DNA of 64,000 nt from the NCBI GenBank assembly GCA_026075535.2, contig AP026549.1, forward strand, positions 2,480,001 through 2,544,000, in the 5' to 3' direction. Numbering within the stretch: the first letter of the stretch is position 1; each line of letters begins with the position of its first letter. This DNA is from Tricholoma matsutake (taxonomy: Eukaryota > Basidiomycota > Agaricomycetes > Agaricales > Tricholomataceae). Below, one piece after another: positions 46,855 to 57,911 of this stretch. Below the pieces are notes generated by a model. It had not been told where the DNA came from. It saw only the letters and a program-made list of their open reading frames with translations, and did no database searches. The position numbers and the translations under genes are program-made.

Positions 46855-48665
46855 TTAGATGTCATATATAAGATAGCTAGCTACACTCACTGCATCTGGT
46901 AGATTGTTAAGATGCATGATGTGAGGCTCAATATTAGAACCATCACCAACTGGGTTTCTCTTGAATGGATCGAAGACAGTCTCGATATTTGGTATTGATA
47001 TCATACCCTCATCCAACTGATTAGCTGGGTGTGTCCATGCATTGAGCCTGCCACAGTACATGGTCAGTATCCAATATGGGCCAGCCAATTGAACTGTTTA
47101 CATGGCCACTGAAGTTCTAAATTAGTCACTTATCTGATCCAGAACATAATCACACACCTATGGAGATGATATGGAATCTTGATGCAAACAAGAAAAAAGG
47201 AAACCTAATGAAAATCAACATGAGAATCTCCACCAGCAGGATGTCATGAATAGATAACATGCACCAGTGCAGAGTGCTGCTCTGTGCTATATACACAATC
47301 AAGAGTACAACTGAATTCACTGTCACAAGCAAGCCTCTTGTTATAGTATATAGCTGCAGTTGTTGTAGTATTCTTTCTGTCCTGTTTTCTATGTCAAAAA
47401 GGGTTTGCAAAAATACAGAAAAACCACCTTTTAAAGCAAGTTTGCACACTAGACAATTTCCTATACAAGACCACTGTAATGGTTGTAACACTGACTGCAA
47501 AGAAGATAAGACCAATGGCTGCCTGTATCTTGGAGTTCTTTATCAATGGTAATCTGAAAACGCTGCTACAGTCACAGCCAAACCTTTATAGAGGGATTTG
47601 AAAGAAAAGAATAGTGGGGGTCCTTCTGAACACTATGAACTAGCACTGTCTACATATTGAATACAATTTTGCCATGAAGAAAAGGGTCTACCCACTGGCT
47701 AAGATAACTAGAGGCAACATTAGGGTGCAATTTTAGAATAGGCAAAACAAATGAGATGGGAGAGACTTACTAAAATAACCAGTTACAAAAAATGCCTGTT
47801 TGCGTGCTAAGAGACACATATTGCATAGGATGATCATACTTACAGCAATTGCTGCAGCCCACCGAGAACTTTTATCCACTATGTAGTATGCAGTCAATTG
47901 AGGAAAAGAAAGATGTGAAGTTACTGACAGATGTAGAATTGTGAAACAAAAAACAAAGTACTCCTGCATACTTAGAACATCAATATTGTGACAGACAAGA
48001 GGCATCTAGGAGCGAACAAGTAGCTTGTTGCTATACTCATGCCCATCATCGCCGATACAGCTCTGAATATATATACCATTAATCTTGCAATTGACAATGA
48101 AAGTAAAACACACTTTGTGAATATGCGAAGTGCTTCAATATTCCCAAAATTTGACATCTGTTTGAAAACCAGTGTGAACTTGCCAGTCGGAAGCACAAGT
48201 TCCAGGCAGATACAGTACCAAGTAGTACCGGAGAATGTACAAGTTCAGACATGTCATGGCAGAATCTATTAGGCTGCAAACAAAGGCTTGCCGAGTTTCT
48301 CTAATAGTAAGTGTATTTTACCCACATCAAGACTGCAACCTGGCTCATGTCAGTATGATTCCTGAAGTGTATGTGTAGTGACTTACAAGGAGGCGAAGAT
48401 ACCACTTGTCGTTGTTATTATGCGCATAGGTCCAGCCTTGGGTCACAGTGATGCCAGAGAGCCTTGTTTCAAAAGCGAAATGAATGATCTGGGCAGAGAG
48501 CAGCAGTGTGCATACATGGTGGAAACCAGAACACCTAAAGACAGTCAGATCTTACGAGGACTCTTCCAAGTCTGTGAATTGAAGAACTGCATACCCCAGT
48601 ACAGCCCATCCACACCAGAAGTGATATCCATGGCAATCAGTAAATCAATGGTGCAGTCGATAGTG
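46855..48665 (-). pseudogene. Multi-membrane-segment protein, similar in pattern to fungal DUF6534 proteins
   Basis: Minus-strand pieces from high to low: MDITSGVDGLYWGMQFFNSQ and a hydrophobic run near 48450-48570; FKQMSNFGNIEALRIFTKCV (about 48100); LTAYYIVDKSSRWAAAIAVS followed by MIILCNMCLLARK (about 47810-47900); RTERILQQLQLYTITRGLLV followed by a long hydrophobic run (47250-47410); and a polar tail ending DGSNIEPHIMHLNNLPD (about 46890). The RTER...LYTI.RGLL box and the spacing of hydrophobic helices recall DUF6534 membrane proteins, for which no activity is established. TGA after SPRK, and other breaks, make expression unlikely. The assignment is tentative. Confidence 0.4.
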
Positions 48666-48870
48666 CAATAGCAGGACGTGATGGGCATCTTTATGTACAT
48701 CTCAATGTCGACTGAAACTCTGGCACTGCCTTTGGCATCTGATCATCTGATCAAATTGCAGACCACTTGAGATCTTTTCGTTACACCATGACCGAAGGAT
48801 CCGAGAAATATGATTCTACAAGGGGCCGCCTGATCATGGGCTATGTATAACTTTGAACAGCGGCCCGCTC

Positions 48871-49164
48871 TCAGGTGCTACAGTCATCAGGTCTGTCGTA
48901 CTCGAAGTGCCTCGCCAGTCCAATTAGCAACGCCGGAAGGTTCATTGCCACGAGATGCACTTCGCCCGAGAACCGAGAGGGAATTTCAAGTCTACCGAAG
49001 ACCGTAAAATACCTGTGAGATACCGTGCACAGCACTATAGTAATTACTAATAGGTGGACGTAATGATAAGCCAACTCGGAGATCAACACGATATGTTGCC
49101 CTTGAAACATTGATCTCAATGGCTGCGATCCTTCTTGACAAACAATTGCAAGTTGTGCGGTCAA
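48871..49164 (-). CDS. Hypothetical open frame, 97 codons
   Basis: The frame starts MTAQLAIVCQEGSQPLRSMF and includes one hydrophobic stretch (YHYVHLLVITIVLCTVSHRYF). It lies upstream, on the same strand, of the membrane-protein pseudogene and could be a leftover 5' exon. The DNA from 48.7 kb on keeps more CpG than its surroundings. There is no domain, and it may be fortuitous. Confidence 0.2.
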   Translation of the reverse strand: MTAQLAIVCQEGSQPLRSMFQGQHIVLISELAYHYVHLLVITIVLCTVSHRYFTVFGRLEIPSRFSGEVHLVAMNLPALLIGLARHFEYDRPDDCST

Positions 49165-50497
49165 AATCCTAACACTGATTGATCCGGAGGGGAAATCAAG
49201 ATCACGAGTTCCATGCTAACAGAAGGATTTCCAATGTCTGAGAAAACCGAAGTTGTTCAAGAGTTACAACAGGATCTGGGGAACCTTGCTTTCCCTGATG
49301 ATCTGTTAGCGAAGCAGTAGTAGCACGATGTTTGGCAGTAGAAGACCGTTGTTCTATAAAAAGACGGAGATGTTGTCGAACAAGGAAGTTCAGGCGTGCA
49401 CAGCGACCTTACTAAGGGAATTATCGAAGAGTTAGATGTGACTCGGATGTGAACGCATGTATGGAGTAATAGGTCGTGGGGTATTATGGATAGTGGAGAA
49501 GGATAGATGCGGGTTATTGTCGTCGCAAGCTCTTATAGGTGCCAGCATCTTCAGCAATCTAAGACTCAGCTGCCGTAGAAGACATACCGCCAGGTATCCA
49601 ACTGCAGGATGGTCTTCAGCGACCGAGTTTAAGCCAGACCAGAGTTCGCGATCAGTGATACCTCGACCACACATAGTACCCCCAAAGTCGCCTTGATCTG
49701 AGTTCTCCAGTTGTGAGTACGCGGATAACTTTGCGGACCAAACAAACCCCCTCCACCACCACTAACCACAAGCTTTGCTCTGCCCTCGAAAACTAAGGTG
49801 ACGCTGTAGGGTAGACATCACGGCCCGGATATTCATTTATATATATGAATAGAAAGCCTGAGGTGGTCCATCGGCTCTTTGCAGACCGGCAGTTCTGGTC
49901 TGTGCGGAGGAGAGGTGCACAGCGAGCAGTGGTTGTATCATGAGACTCGGATACATATGCGCACCAGCTTCAAGTTGAGATGACAATTAATATGTCGGTG
50001 TGTCGCACAGCCAAGCTACGTTTAGTAAGCGAAAAGTGGATGAACGCCTGTTCCAGTGGTCTCCTGTGGGAGGCAGGGACCAAACAGCAGATAGCCTAAA
50101 AAGTGAAACCTTCGAAAAAACGAGGACATCTCGATATTGGAATTTCCGAGTGTCCGAGTGCCCGCCAAACTGTCTCCCAATTCCCTTTTCTCACGCATCA
50201 AGCAAGGATCAACAACGCGTCAACTTGAACGTCAACAACATCAACCAGGCTCGACAACTACAACGGCGGCGACAGCACTGCTGGCACTGACCTGTGTTTC
50301 CCACAGAAACACAGCCTCAGAAACATGTTTTAAGACTTCTGATTTGTATATCCTTTAGGTATTCTCAAGATGTATTAAGAAATACCAAGGAAATATTTTA
50401 CATGTATCCAAACTGTATCTGCAAGAAACTGAAAAAGTGTACCCTACCATGTTTCTTTCAGATCCATTCTGGAAACATTTTTCATGTGTCCTTTGTG
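49165..50497. other. CpG-retaining stretch without a recognised gene
   Basis: Frames are short on both strands. A TATA-like run (ATATATATGAATAG, about 49838-49852) precedes CpG-containing DNA, so a promoter is possible. From about 50320 the sequence becomes AT-rich. I cannot assign a gene. Confidence 0.35.
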
Positions 50498-50710
50498 TAA
50501 GTTAGAGAAACACTTTATATGTAATTATAGCTGTACCTGCAGAAAACACTTAACATAAAATTTTATTATGTGTTTTCTAGGGATACATGTGTAACCATGG
50601 TGATCCCTTTGTCCTTTGCATGTATCCCTATGAAACACATAATAAAATTCCATGTTAAGTGTTCCCTGCAAGTACAGCTATAATTACATATAAAGTGTTT
50701 CTCTAACTTA
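50498..50710. mobile_element. 209-bp palindromic MITE with TA target duplication
   Basis: Two arms of about 90 bp are near-perfect inverted copies. They begin AGTTAGAGAAACACTTTATA at 50500 and end with its complement at 50708, around a loop of about 29 bp. TA flanks both ends (50498-50499 and 50709-50710). TA duplications are typical of Tc1/mariner-powered elements. There is no coding capacity. Confidence 0.85.
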
Positions 50711-52662
50711 AACTTGTGCTAGAGGGCCACTGCTTTGCATGGCATGTCCGAGTTCTCCTGGAGAATATGGGTGATGTGAGTGCTGCAGTCCACTGTTTCA
50801 GTAGTGATAGATGGCCAGCACTGCATGCTAGTGTTGGGCTGGGGTTGGAGACCCTCTTCTGAGGGTGGTCCCAGTAATAATACCATCATGAAACCAAGGC
50901 TGACCTTCATGATCAATGAAATGACATGTAAAGTGTTCACGATGAAGGTATATGACTCCACTTAGGTGGTATGTGTGGGCTGTGGTGTCAACCATTATGT
51001 CTAGTGTGTTGTTGAGAACTGGTGTGTTGATGCCCCACTCAAAAGCAAGCAATGGAGGGTGTGATACAATCTTTGTCTGTCTAAGTTTCTGTTCATTGCA
51101 GGATGGGCACCTTGATGGCAACACCTCTTGGAAGTGGTTTCCGAGTTCTCAATTTTGAGAATGAGGTATTCTTGTCATTCTGAGCTTGCTGAATGTCTCG
51201 TCCGATATATTCATGTGGTGTTTGCCAAGCCATTATATTTTTAGCTCACCCCGTGTTGCTTTTCACCCCTTTTCTGCTTGTGTGACGATGTGGAGCCCGT
51301 TGTGCACCATACGTGTCACTATACAGACTGCAATTACTATTGGACTGGTCTCAGGGCCTTGGAACATCAGGGCCTCCTTTTTACTGTCTCATTGCTTGCT
51401 TCCGTGGACTGTCATGACATGTTCTAATTGCTAAAGTGTGTTCACATTTCCCTCTGACTATTCCTTGTTTCAACATCACAATCTCGACATTACCTCCCAA
51501 GATGGCACATCCAAGCCAGGTTTCTCAACAACAAAGTACCACTGTACCGCTTCGCCATGGAATGGGTGGTGAGGGACCACTGCAACCATATTCCTACAGA
51601 TTAGTTGTTCTTTTCAACCTGAAGGAGTTGCCAGGAAGTGCCAGGTGTCGAAATGTGACAGGTGAACCAGTGAAAGCACACTTCTGTGACAATGTGATTT
51701 TGTGGGATTTCCATTGATTCTCAATTCTCGATCCAACAGGCTGCCATCCACCACTGGTAAGTGTAGCTATGCATGTTTCTTTTTGCATTCTGACTTCTCC
51801 TTAGTCCATCACTTCCATCTCCAATATTTCATTCAACAGGCTGGCCAACAGGATTCATAGGAGTTAGCTTCTTGAATCGCTTCAAGTTACTTTCCTGATT
51901 CTAAGGAGTTAGCTTCTTGAATCCTGGCAAGTCATTCACTGCAATGGGGTATCTATCTATCCACTTATTTATTTACCTTATACTCCCCCCACACACACAC
52001 CTTGATGTCTTGATCTATATTGCAGAGCTTCAGAGCTTCTTCTGGCCTGCGATTCAAATGATGGATCCTAGTCTGCTGTTGTGAAGCTTCAGAGCTTCTT
52101 CTGGCTCGCAACGTATAGGCAGTCTAGTCAGGACTGTTATAAACTTTTTCTTTTAACGCTTTGTTTTGTTTTTGTTTTTGCTTTTGCTTTTACTTTTATG
52201 GGAAAACTACTGACAATAGCTTTGCAAGGCTGCCAACGAAGCTATCACCTTGATTAATCCTGATTTTGCATTGGATGACTCTTTAAATTTGGCTTGATTA
52301 GTAAATATCATTTTCTGGGATATACACTGTGCTCCTCACTAATCTGCACAATATTTTCTCAGTCAACACCATGTCTATCATCCACTGTGCTTCTTTGCCA
52401 GGTGTCATTGATACTGAAGTATATTATGATGATACATTTGGTATTTGGACCTCCCCAAATGTAACCAGTCTCCTTTATCCCATACCCCATTACAAAATGG
52501 AAGGCACTGTTGGAAGGGTTATTGATCCAAAGTGTCAAATTAGGCACCCAACAAATGACAAACAATCGACGAACCATCACGTGACCTGTATACGTTTGGA
52601 GAGTTCTCGAAGAAAAAATCTTGAATTGGTCGAAGAAGTGATTCATCACAGATTCTACAATT
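50711..52662. other. No gene recognised; short direct repeats
   Basis: A frame at 52370-52560 (TEVYYDDTFGIWTSPNVTSL and on) is protein-like but isolated. AGGAGTTAGCTTCTTGAATC occurs twice (about 51857 and 51903), and AGCTTCAGAGCTTCTTCTGG occurs twice (about 52025 and 52084). No LTR of the following element is present. Confidence 0.4.
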
Positions 52663-53751
52663 ATGTCCAAACCTTCAACTTCTAATCCTGGCCCTAATCC
52701 TGTTCCCACACCAGCGCTAGAGGCAAAAATTGATGTGCTTACAGCACAAATGTTGCAATTAGTGTCAGTGTTGGCAGCATCACAACCCAGACAAGCAGAA
52801 GTACAGCCAGAGATGACAGTAGAAAGAGATGATGAGATGGAGGAGATGGTGGAGTGGATGTTGCAGGAGGATGAGATGGTGGAGAAATCCGGAAATGGAA
52901 AAGTGCACTTACCTAAGTATGCGTCCCCACAAATCTTTGACGGTACCATGGAGAATACAAAACCCTTCATCAGCTCTATAGTATTGTACATCCATGGGAG
53001 GAAGCCAGAGTTTCATACAGCTGAGTCTAGGATTATGTTTGCTCTCTCATACATTCAGGGGGGGAAAGCACAGTTCTGGAGAAATGAGGCTATTAATCAA
53101 ATTGCCACGGGAAATAAACCATTTGCAACCTTCAAGGAATTTCTGGAGAGATTGGAGGCACAGTTGGGAGATCCTAATCCAAAGGCAACAGCCAATGCTA
53201 AATTAAAGACCATGTGCCAAGGTTCCCTAACAGCAGATGAATTTATTTTGCAGTTCAAAGCAGAAGCTTCACAAACGGACATGGGAGAAGCCATGTTGGT
53301 AGAGTTTTTGAAAGCAGGAGTAAATCCCTCTTTATTCAAGTCTATCTACCGACTACCTTCTATGCCAGAGAAGTTGGACGAGTGGTATAATTGGGCAATG
53401 CGCCTTGACTGGCAATATCGGCAGGAACAGGCTGAGTCAAAGTTGATGTATGGAAGTAGTAAATTTGGAAAGTCATCAGGAGGAAAGTCCAGGAAAGGAA
53501 AGGTGCCTCAGGTGCAAGCTCCAAGGGCACAGCCACCAGCCATGGCAGTGACACCTATAGTTATGGAGTTAGCAGCACCAGCAGAGGCAATAGAGGTTGA
53601 CCAAGCAGGAAGACTTAAATGTTTTAACTGTGGGCAGTTAGGACACATTTCTAGGAATTGTAGGCAGAAAAGAAAGATTAGGGAAGCTACAATTGAGGAA
53701 GGGAAGCTGGAGGAAGGCAAGCAGAAGAATTTTGTGGAAGAGTCCCAGTGA
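52663..53751 (+). CDS. Element D gag: capsid and CCHC knuckle
   Basis: An open frame of 362 residues starts MSKPSTSNPGPNPVPTPALE. It has a Pro-rich N-terminus, an acidic helix, and a Retrotrans_gag core (FDGTMENTKPFISSIVLYIH through LDEWYNWAMRLDWQYRQEQ). A basic linker follows (KFGKSSGGKSRKGK), then a CCHC knuckle CFNCGQLGHISRNC near 53620. It ends at TGA 53749-53751. Pol follows in the -1 frame. This gag has no internal stop, the best kept frame of the element. The knuckle would bind element RNA in the particle. Confidence 0.85.
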   Translation: MSKPSTSNPGPNPVPTPALEAKIDVLTAQMLQLVSVLAASQPRQAEVQPEMTVERDDEMEEMVEWMLQEDEMVEKSGNGKVHLPKYASPQIFDGTMENTKPFISSIVLYIHGRKPEFHTAESRIMFALSYIQGGKAQFWRNEAINQIATGNKPFATFKEFLERLEAQLGDPNPKATANAKLKTMCQGSLTADEFILQFKAEASQTDMGEAMLVEFLKAGVNPSLFKSIYRLPSMPEKLDEWYNWAMRLDWQYRQEQAESKLMYGSSKFGKSSGGKSRKGKVPQVQAPRAQPPAMAVTPIVMELAAPAEAIEVDQAGRLKCFNCGQLGHISRNCRQKRKIREATIEEGKLEEGKQKNFVEESQ

Positions 53752-56700
53752 AGGTTTCCCCATTGGTGACCCAGAATCATTACACTGTATTAGTATCCAA
53801 GGAAACCCAGAGCAAATCAGAAAAGGAAATTGAGGAGGAGTACAACCATTCTGAATCACGTGATGAAAAGGAGTACAACTGTTGTCAACCACGTGACAAA
53901 GAAAATTGTCACACATCATTTCAGAAAACCCCTTAATTCTTTATTTGCTCTGCATGAATAGAACCCAAAATCACCTTGACTGTGGGACTGAAGACAGTGG
54001 ACATGCATGCAGCTATTGATGTGGAAGCGTTGCTTGATAGTGGTGCTACAGGATTATTTATTAATCAGTCCTTAATTACCAGAAACAATATTAACACATG
54101 CAAGCTGGCACAACCTATAATGGTGTACAATATTGACAGAGCAGTCAATCGTGGAGGAACTATCAAGGAGGAGGTGACTATGGTCCTAAAGTATCAGGAG
54201 CATCAGGAGCAAGCAGTATTCAAAGTGTGCGATCTTGGGAAAACCAATGTAATAATAGGATGTCCATGGTTATGGAAGCATAATCCCAAAATTGATTGGA
54301 AAACTGGGAAAGTACAAATGACTCATTGTCCTAAGGAATGTAATGTGTATGGGAGGAAGATGAAGAAGGAAAAAAGGAAAAAGAAAGAGAAAGAATGTCC
54401 AAGAAAGTATTCTGTTACAATGGAGGAAGTGGAGGATGAGGAAATGCCAAATGGGGAAGTTCCAGTCATGATTGAGAAAGAAGAGCAGAAGCAAACCTTT
54501 AGAGCAATTTGTGGAGGACAGTCGTGGGACAAGAATATCGTGAAGGTGGAGATGCCAGTGGAGGAATGGGTGCCAAAAGTGTATCATGAATATCTGTCAG
54601 TGTTCCAGAAGAAGGAGTCTGAGTGAATGCCAGTGTGGAAGCCATGGGATCATGCGATTGAGATGAAGCCAGGGTTTGTGCCAAAGAAGTCTAAGGTATA
54701 TCTGTTATCTCCAATGGAACAAGAAGAAGTGGATGCATTCCTGAAGGAGCAATTGCACAAAGGATACATACGACCTTCAAAATCACTGCAGACATCACCA
54801 ATATTCTTCATGCCAAAGAAAGACCAAAGGAAGAGGATGTGTACAGATTATAGGTATATGAATGAGTGGACAGTGAAGAATGTGTACCCCCTGCCATTGA
54901 TCTCAGAAATAATTGACAAGGTGGGAAAATCCAAGGTCTTTACACAATTGGATTTACGATGGGGATACAACAATGTATGAATAAAGAAAGGAGAGGAGTG
55001 GAAGGCTGCATTTGCCATGCATCAAGGATCCTTCGAGCCGCTTGTCATGTTTTTTGGGATGACTAATAGTCCCCCAACCTTCCAAAATATGATGAACGAC
55101 ATTTTCAAGAACATAATAGACAAAGGCATGGTAATAATATTTATTGACAACATTCTGATATTCACGGAGGATGAAGAGAATCATGAGGCGATAGTCCAGG
55201 AGGTGTTATGGAGGTTGGCGGAGAATGATCCATTTTTGAAACCAGAGAAGTGTGTGTTTGGGGCAAGCGAGATCGAGTTCCTAGGATTATTGATCGGCCC
55301 TGACGGGATCAAAATGGATCCAATCAAGGTACAGGTGATCACAGATTGGCCTGCACCCACCCGTGTCAAGGAGGTTCAAACCTTCTTGGGACTCGGAAAT
55401 TATTATCGTCGCTTTGTGCACAATTTTTCTAAAATTGCTGCACTCATTAGCCCCAGTGGATTTCACATGCCCTTTACAAGTGGAATCTGATGTGTCCAAT
55501 TTTGCTACTGGAGCGGTATTATCAATGCTGTGCAAAGATGACAAATGGCATCCTTGTGCATATTTGTCCTGAGGGTTGAATGATGTGGAGAGGAATTATG
55601 ATGTGCATGACAAAGAGATGTTGGGGATAATACGAGCATTGGAGGTGTGGAGGCATTATTTGGAGGGATGTATGCATCAGATTGAGATCTGGACAGATCA
55701 TCAAAATCTGCAGTACTTCATGTCCACTAAAAAGCTTAATCACAGGCAAGCGTGTTGGGCACTATTCCTATTGCATTTCAATTTTCACTTGGTCCACAAA
55801 GCAGGAAGCTTAATGAGGAAAGCAGATGCATTATAAAGATGTATTGATCATAAAAGGGGGGTGGAGGAGGACAATAAGAATGTTACCTTGCTCATACTTT
55901 TGCATTTGCACTATGCGTCAAGGGCAGATATTAATAGATAGCTCAGAAACGGAAATGTTGTCTAAAATTAGACAATGTTCAGAAATGGATGATGAAGTAG
56001 TGGAAGCCGTGAAAGCTCTGAAGGGAGAGAAGAAAGGTAATATCAAAGGAGATGAATGGGCTGAGGAACAAGAGTTGGTGTTGTTTCGAGGAAAAGTGTA
56101 TGTACTGAAGGATCAGGATTTGCGATGGGAGATCATCCAGTTACATCATAATACACCAACTGCCAGACACCCAAGAAGATGGAAGACATTGGAATTAGTA
56201 ATGAGAAATTATTGGTGGCCTGGAATTTCAAAGTATGTGTTGGGGTATGTGGATGGATGTGATAGGTGCATGAGGGGGAAGAAATTTCCAGAAAAACCTG
56301 CAAAAAAATTAATGCCAAACCTTATACCTAAAGCGCTGTGGCGAGATATATCTGTGGATTTTATTACCAGATTACCCGAGGCTCAAGGGTACGATGCAAT
56401 ATTCGTAGTATGCGACCGCTTCACAAAGGAGGTCCATATTATTCCTACTACTACAGAAATCTCATCATTGGGCTTGGTGCACCTCTATCTAAATCAGGTA
56501 TGGCGGTTACATGGGTTACCTGATACCGTTATCTCCGATTGTGAACCACAATTTGCTTCTGCGTTTATGCAAGAACTGAACAACATATTGGGGATTCAAA
56601 CTAAATTATCTACGGCATATCACCCGCAGACTGATGGGCAGACAGAGAGAATGAACCAGGAGTTGGAGCAGTACCTACGTATGTTTGTCAACTACCAACA

Positions 56701-57499
56701 GACTGACTGGCCTGAATGGCTGGCAATTGCCAAATTTTCCCACAATAACAAATTCCATTCGGCTACTCATATGTCACCCTTTTTCACAGATTATGGATAT
56801 CATCCTCGCATGGGAGTAGAACCTAGAAGGGAAGTCAAAGTACAGTCGGTAGAAGACTTTGTATCTAAGATGCAAAAGGTACAAGAAGAAGCAGAGGCGG
56901 CATTGAAGAAAGCATGTGATGATATGATGCAACATGCAGATCATACTCAAGCACACACTCCAGAGTACAAAGTTGGTGACTTGGTGTGGCTAAGTACCAA
57001 GGACCTAAATATTCCATGACCTTCAAGGAAACTTATGGAGAAACAAGTTGGCCCATATGCGGTCTCTAAAGTGATCTCACCTAATGCGGTAGTCCTAAAA
57101 TTACCCTGATCATCCAAGATTGATCCCGAGATTAACATATCCTGCCTACGCCCTTACTGCCAACCCACTATTCCTGGCCAACAAACTACTCCACAACCTC
57201 CGATAATAGTAGAAGGTGCTCCAGAATACATAGTTGAAGAAATTCTAGACTCATGTCTTCGATGGAACAAATTGGAGTTCTTAATAAAGTGGAAAAACTA
57301 TACCGACAAAAATAATTTGTGGGAGCCTGAAGAAAATTATAAGCGAGCGCGCAACGCGATTGCCCAATTCTTTAAATGTAATCCGAATGCTCCGCATTGC
57401 ATTGCAAGAATGGTGTATGAGGGGATGAAATTCTGGCCTTACCAAAATTTCACAGAGGGGACAGACGTAATATTTTTTCGCCTGGAAGTCGAGGCATAA
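53748..57499 (+). pseudogene. Element D pol: protease, RT, RNase H, integrase, chromodomain
   Basis: Protease: ALLDSGATGLFIN (about 54020). RT: from KPWDHAIEM (54640), active box FIDN (55140-55151). RNase H: VERNYDVHDKEML and WTDHQNLQYF. Integrase: HHNTPTARHPRRW zinc finger, SVDFITRLPE, VISDCEPQF and MNQELEQYL. Chromodomain: YIVEEILDSCLRWNKLEFLI with KWKNY and NLWEPEENY (57228-57340). Lesions: TAA at about 53935, TGA at 54624-54626 and 54978-54980, a 98-bp deletion near 55447 relative to copy E, TGA near 55570, TAA near 55834, a frame change near 55850, and TGA near 57017 and 57107. The second catalytic Asp of RT is Asn. Confidence 0.9.
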
Positions 57500-57507
57500 A
57501 AGGGGGG
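57498..57507 (+). promoter_or_regulatory. Polypurine tract of element D
   Basis: AAAAGGGGGG followed by TAA directly before the LTR start TGTTAG. This is the usual plus-strand primer position. Confidence 0.7.
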
Positions 57508-57510
57508 TAA

Positions 57511-57911
57511 TGTTAGAAAACAAACCCATTACCTAATAAATTTTCTTTTTATTTTAATATGTCGAATTACGCTACATGACGCCAAATGATGCTACACTTT
57601 GATAGCGTGAGAATTTTATTTTGCACGCATCAATATGTATGTGCATGTATGAGTGCATCAGTAACAACAATGTACAATATATGTAATGTAGTATATAAAC
57701 CCTAAATATATGGCTAGGGGACCCTAGTTGTGTTCTCTTAGGTATTCCACCTATGCTTGTGGTGTGAAAGGCCTTTGTCAACAAACTCACCTATTAAGAA
57801 CCCCTCACATCAAAACCATCAATCCCCCCATCACGAGTGCAGATCCTGCCCCCTTCTTGTAGAGAGAACCCACATGGTCTTAGCTAGCAGATAGTGGGTG
57901 TTGCCCTAACA
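57511..57911 (+). repeat. 3' LTR of element D (401 bp)
   Basis: It runs TGTTAGAAAAC...GCCCTAACA with TG...CA ends and TGTTAG/CTAACA inverted tips. A TATATAAACCC box lies near 57690. The right flank is CTGAG. The left target copy is not found because the element lacks its 5' end. Confidence 0.88.

Larger units (their letters stand above)
52663..57911 (+). mobile_element. Gypsy element D: second chromovirus family, 5'-truncated
   Basis: It carries gag, pol and a 401-bp 3' LTR but no 5' LTR; the LTR sequence at 57511-57911 has no partner before gag. D shares domain order with marY1 (CCHC gag, protease, RT, RNase H, integrase, chromodomain) but is clearly a different family by sequence and LTR. 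Its 3' LTR ends exactly where Helitron coding DNA begins, so D appears inserted in Helitron-2. Confidence 0.85.

Noticed and set aside
51857..52105. CRISPR-like array from short direct repeats
   Set aside because: Only two copies each of two unrelated 20-bp words at uneven spacing, in a eukaryotic genome.
52329..52685. 5' LTR or leader of element D
   Set aside because: It has no similarity to the D LTR at 57511-57911 and lacks a CTAACA end. D is 5'-truncated.
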